Source: an uncultured Collinsella sp. (GTDB lineage Bacteria; Actinomycetota; Coriobacteriia; Coriobacteriales; Coriobacteriaceae). From it: a stretch of DNA of 7,186 nt. The stretch lies in assembly GCA_900754525.1 (NCBI GenBank), contig CAAEDE010000039.1:1-7186 (forward strand). Direction: 5' to 3'. The first letter of the stretch is position 1. The number at the start of each line of letters is the position of its first letter. The notes beneath the pieces are model-generated. The model was not told where the DNA came from. It searched no databases and worked only from the letters and a program-made list of their open reading frames with translations. Positions 5,724 through 7,186 of this stretch are shown here, in pieces. A program made the translations under genes and the position numbers.

Positions 5724-6053
5724 CTACTCGTCGACGATCTCGGCGAGCCAGACGTTCAACGTATCGACTTCGGGGCAGCAGAACTTTGCCGTGCCTGGCT
5801 CGTTGCCGGGCACGGTACCGCCATAGCGCAGGATGTCGATATAGGGAAAGCCCACATGGCAGGCCATGGCGCACATCTTGCCGCGATCGCGGTCGAAATC
5901 GAAGACGTCACCCGGCTTGTGCCCGTGATGGCAGCGGCATGTGCCCAGCTGGTCCACGCAGCTAATGCGAATACGTGGGCGCTTGCCGCGCGGGGCACCG
6001 AGCGGCTTGTTCTCGCCCGCTACCTCGGTGCCGCCCTCGTCGGCGTTACTCAT
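5724..6053 (-). CDS. TIGR04076-type small cysteine-rich protein
   Basis: This 109-residue cytoplasmic protein has unknown biochemical role. After a variable, charged N-terminus (1-26), the core matches my memory of the TIGR04076 family of anaerobes: a strand RIRISCVDQLGTC (27-39), a GHKPGD motif (44-49), Cys61 and Cys65 in KMCAMACHVGFPYI (59-72), LRYGG (75-79), then CCPEVDTLNV (92-101). Cys39, Cys41, His42/43/45, Cys61, Cys65 and Cys92/93 could bind a metal, but this is inference. The ATG at 6053 overlaps the kinase stop codon as ATGAGTAA, an 8-nt overlap typical of translational coupling. A TTG at 6059 is in frame but less likely. The tight overlap places it in one operon with the B6 kinase, so a link to cofactor or redox metabolism is possible but unproven. 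Confidence 0.85.
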   Translation of the reverse strand: MSNADEGGTEVAGENKPLGAPRGKRPRIRISCVDQLGTCRCHHGHKPGDVFDFDRDRGKMCAMACHVGFPYIDILRYGGTVPGNEPGTAKFCCPEVDTLNVWLAEIVDE

Positions 6054-6870
6054 GGTCAATCACATCCAGGCAGGCCTCGATGGGAAGGCCGGCGGACTTG
6101 TCCTCCTGGTCGGCATTGCGCTCGATAAGCTCGGCTACCACGCGCATGGCATCGCTCGTCGCGCGCTGCAGGCTCCAACCGGCCATAACGCGGCCGACGA
6201 GCACCGCCGAGAACGTGTCGCCCGTGCCCGGGAAATAGACCGGGATCAGGTCGAAGGGAATCGTGAAGTACTCCCCCGCCACATGGTCGTAACCGATGAC
6301 GACATTCGCACCGTCGACCACAGCGCTCGTAATGACCACCGACTTGGCGCCCAGGACACGCACGGCATCCACAAGAGCGCGGCCCTCATCGGGCGTGATT
6401 TGCTCGGCAATGGGCGTATCGGTGAGCAGGCACGCCTCGGTGTAGTTTGGCACCGCATAGTCGGCGCACTCGAGCAGGCTGCGCATAAGACCGATCGTGG
6501 ACTCGGGCACGCCGGCGTAGAGCTTGCCGTTGTCGCCCATGATGGGGTCGACGAACACCTTGGTGCCCTTTTGCGCGCGACGGTGGCAAAAGTCCGAGAT
6601 GATGCGCGTCTCTTCCTCGGTCACGATAAAGCCGGTCGAGATGGCGTCGAACTCAAACCCGAGCTCCTCCCAGATAGCGAGGCTCTGGCGCACGTACTCG
6701 GTGGTGTCATGGATGTAGAACTTGGGATAGTTGAGCGTATCGGACACCAGCGCCGTCGGCAGGTTGTGGATGCGATAGCCCATGTGCGACAGCACCGGCA
6801 GCATGGCGGAGAGCGCGACCTTGCCGTAGCCGCACATATCGTTGATCAGCAGCAGCTGAGTGTTCTTCAT
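6046..6870 (-). CDS. pdxY: Pyridoxal/pyridoxamine kinase (PdxY-like, ribokinase superfamily)
   Basis: This 274-residue cytoplasmic kinase should phosphorylate pyridoxal or pyridoxamine at the 5'-hydroxyl using ATP, the salvage route to pyridoxal phosphate. Family features: NDMCGYGK (10-17) at the N-terminal substrate region; VDPIMGDNGKLY (107-118), the conserved DPVMGD-type segment; VPNYTEACLL (140-149); and GTGDTF (215-220), the anion hole with Asp218 as catalytic base. Length is slightly short of the common 280-290 but all landmarks are present. I chose the ATG at 6870 because GGGAG lies about 6 nt upstream and MKNTQLLLIND is a normal family start. The upstream in-frame ATG (6972) would add 34 Arg/Pro-rich residues that resemble untranslated sequence. 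Other ribokinase-superfamily B6 or pyrimidine kinases (ThiD-like) are less likely given the DPIMGD/GTGD spacing. It heads a two-gene operon. Confidence 0.9.
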   Translation of the reverse strand: MKNTQLLLINDMCGYGKVALSAMLPVLSHMGYRIHNLPTALVSDTLNYPKFYIHDTTEYVRQSLAIWEELGFEFDAISTGFIVTEEETRIISDFCHRRAQKGTKVFVDPIMGDNGKLYAGVPESTIGLMRSLLECADYAVPNYTEACLLTDTPIAEQITPDEGRALVDAVRVLGAKSVVITSAVVDGANVVIGYDHVAGEYFTIPFDLIPVYFPGTGDTFSAVLVGRVMAGWSLQRATSDAMRVVAELIERNADQEDKSAGLPIEACLDVIDHE

Positions 6871-7004
6871 GAGGGTCTCCCTTGGTTTGGGCACGGCGCA
6901 GCGGCGCCACAGTGCGACTAAGTGTAGCGCAGGGGACGTTGTGAACGGGCGCTGGCGCCGCGGAGGCCACATTGTTGCGGAAAGGTTACGGAAAGGAGGA
7001 AGTT

Positions 7005-7058
7005 AGTCATTGGGGACGTTCTTAAATGACTAGTCAAACAAGAACGTCCCAAACGACT
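7005..7058. repeat. Back-to-back inverted pair of 27-mers (REPIN-like)
   Basis: 7005-7031 and the reverse complement of 7032-7058 are each 27 nt and agree at 22 of 27 positions, with a shared GGGACGTTCTT core and AGTC...GACT ends. They abut with no spacer, creating a central GACTAGTC palindrome (7028-7035). Read as one structure, 7003-7023 pairs with 7040-7060 at 19 of 21 positions. The left unit can also fold alone through AGTCATT / AATGACT. This layout is like REP doublets (REPINs) or a small MITE. No transposase is seen in the window. Confidence 0.75.
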
Positions 7059-7130
7059 AAAAAGGACAACGTCGATGTTTTGGCAACGACAGCGAGCGGG
7101 CCGCATTTGAGGCAAGGTGACGTGAAACGA

Positions 7131-7159
7131 AAGGGCGCTGACCTTCTGGTCGCGCCCTT
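7131..7159. terminator. GC-rich hairpin, possible terminator of an off-window gene
   Basis: AAGGGCGC (7131-7138) pairs with GCGCCCTT (7152-7159). Inside it, GACC pairs with GGTC around a TTCT loop, leaving T7139 bulged, which gives 12 base pairs in all. On the minus strand the stem runs into a modestly U-rich stretch (TTTCGTTTC). This suggests the intrinsic terminator of a minus-strand gene lying to the right of the window. The T-tract is weak, so the call is tentative. Confidence 0.45.
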
Positions 7160-7186
7160 GAAGTTGAACGTCAGATTGTCCAAATG

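Larger units (their letters stand above)
6871..7186. other. Gene-free right end: kinase leader, palindromic pair, hairpin
   Basis: I see no convincing gene here. The left part is the kinase leader; on the minus strand TACACT (6921-6926) could be a -10 box, but no good -35 is found at the right distance. The middle holds the 27-mer pair described separately. A minus-strand frame is open from the right edge through 7060, but it runs across both the hairpin and the repeat, so it is probably not coding. A gene beyond the edge on the minus strand could end at the TGA in 7171-7173, which cannot be tested here. Confidence 0.5.

Noticed and set aside
5941..6921. Long + strand open frame of 326 codons antisense to the kinase gene.
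   Set aside because: It is an antisense shadow of the kinase and TIGR04076 genes; no ribosome-binding site or recognisable domain.

Overview
The window looks like chromosomal DNA from a high-GC gut anaerobe of the class Coriobacteriia, most likely Collinsella or a close relative. This is an inference from three things: GC-rich third codon positions, ordinary anaerobe housekeeping genes, and repeated intergenic near-palindromes of the form TGTGACAAAGGGACTG..., which I recall as frequent in Collinsella genomes. No 16S gene or other definitive marker is present.

Layout, left to right. The first ~47 bases may be the end of a + strand gene. A strong hairpin (131-152) then separates it from two minus-strand genes: an aldose 1-epimerase-like (LacX/galactose mutarotase) protein (158-1051) and, upstream of it, a one-TM protein of unknown function with a long acidic N-terminus (1131-1997). 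A 260-bp divergent intergenic region carries an 18-bp-arm inverted repeat, copy A of a 33-bp near-palindrome and a small perfect dyad. Next come two + strand genes, a DHA1-type MFS efflux transporter (2258-3493) and a low-molecular-weight protein tyrosine phosphatase (3545-3991). A convergent intergenic region follows, with a 21-bp-arm perfect inverted repeat plus a third copy of its arm, and copy B of the 33-bp element. A lower-GC AAA_14/DUF4143 ATPase gene (4178-5539, minus) follows. Its AT-rich upstream region holds three short repeats spaced exactly 33 bp apart, then copy C of the 33-bp element. Last is a minus-strand two-gene operon: a PdxY-like pyridoxal/pyridoxamine kinase (6046-6870) overlapping a TIGR04076-type small cysteine-rich protein (5724-6053). 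The right end (6871-7186) holds no convincing gene but has a back-to-back inverted pair of 27-mers and a GC-rich hairpin.

The genes do not form one pathway. They are short, separate transcription units: sugar anomer interconversion, drug or metabolite efflux with a phosphatase, and B6 salvage. The DUF4143 ATPase reads as a recent accessory insertion. I see no complete new defence system, CRISPR array, integrase or transposase. The most unusual content is the density of structured intergenic elements. Three copies of one family include a compensatory base-pair change, two of those copies bracket the ATPase gene, and a phased repeat array sits at that gene's promoter.
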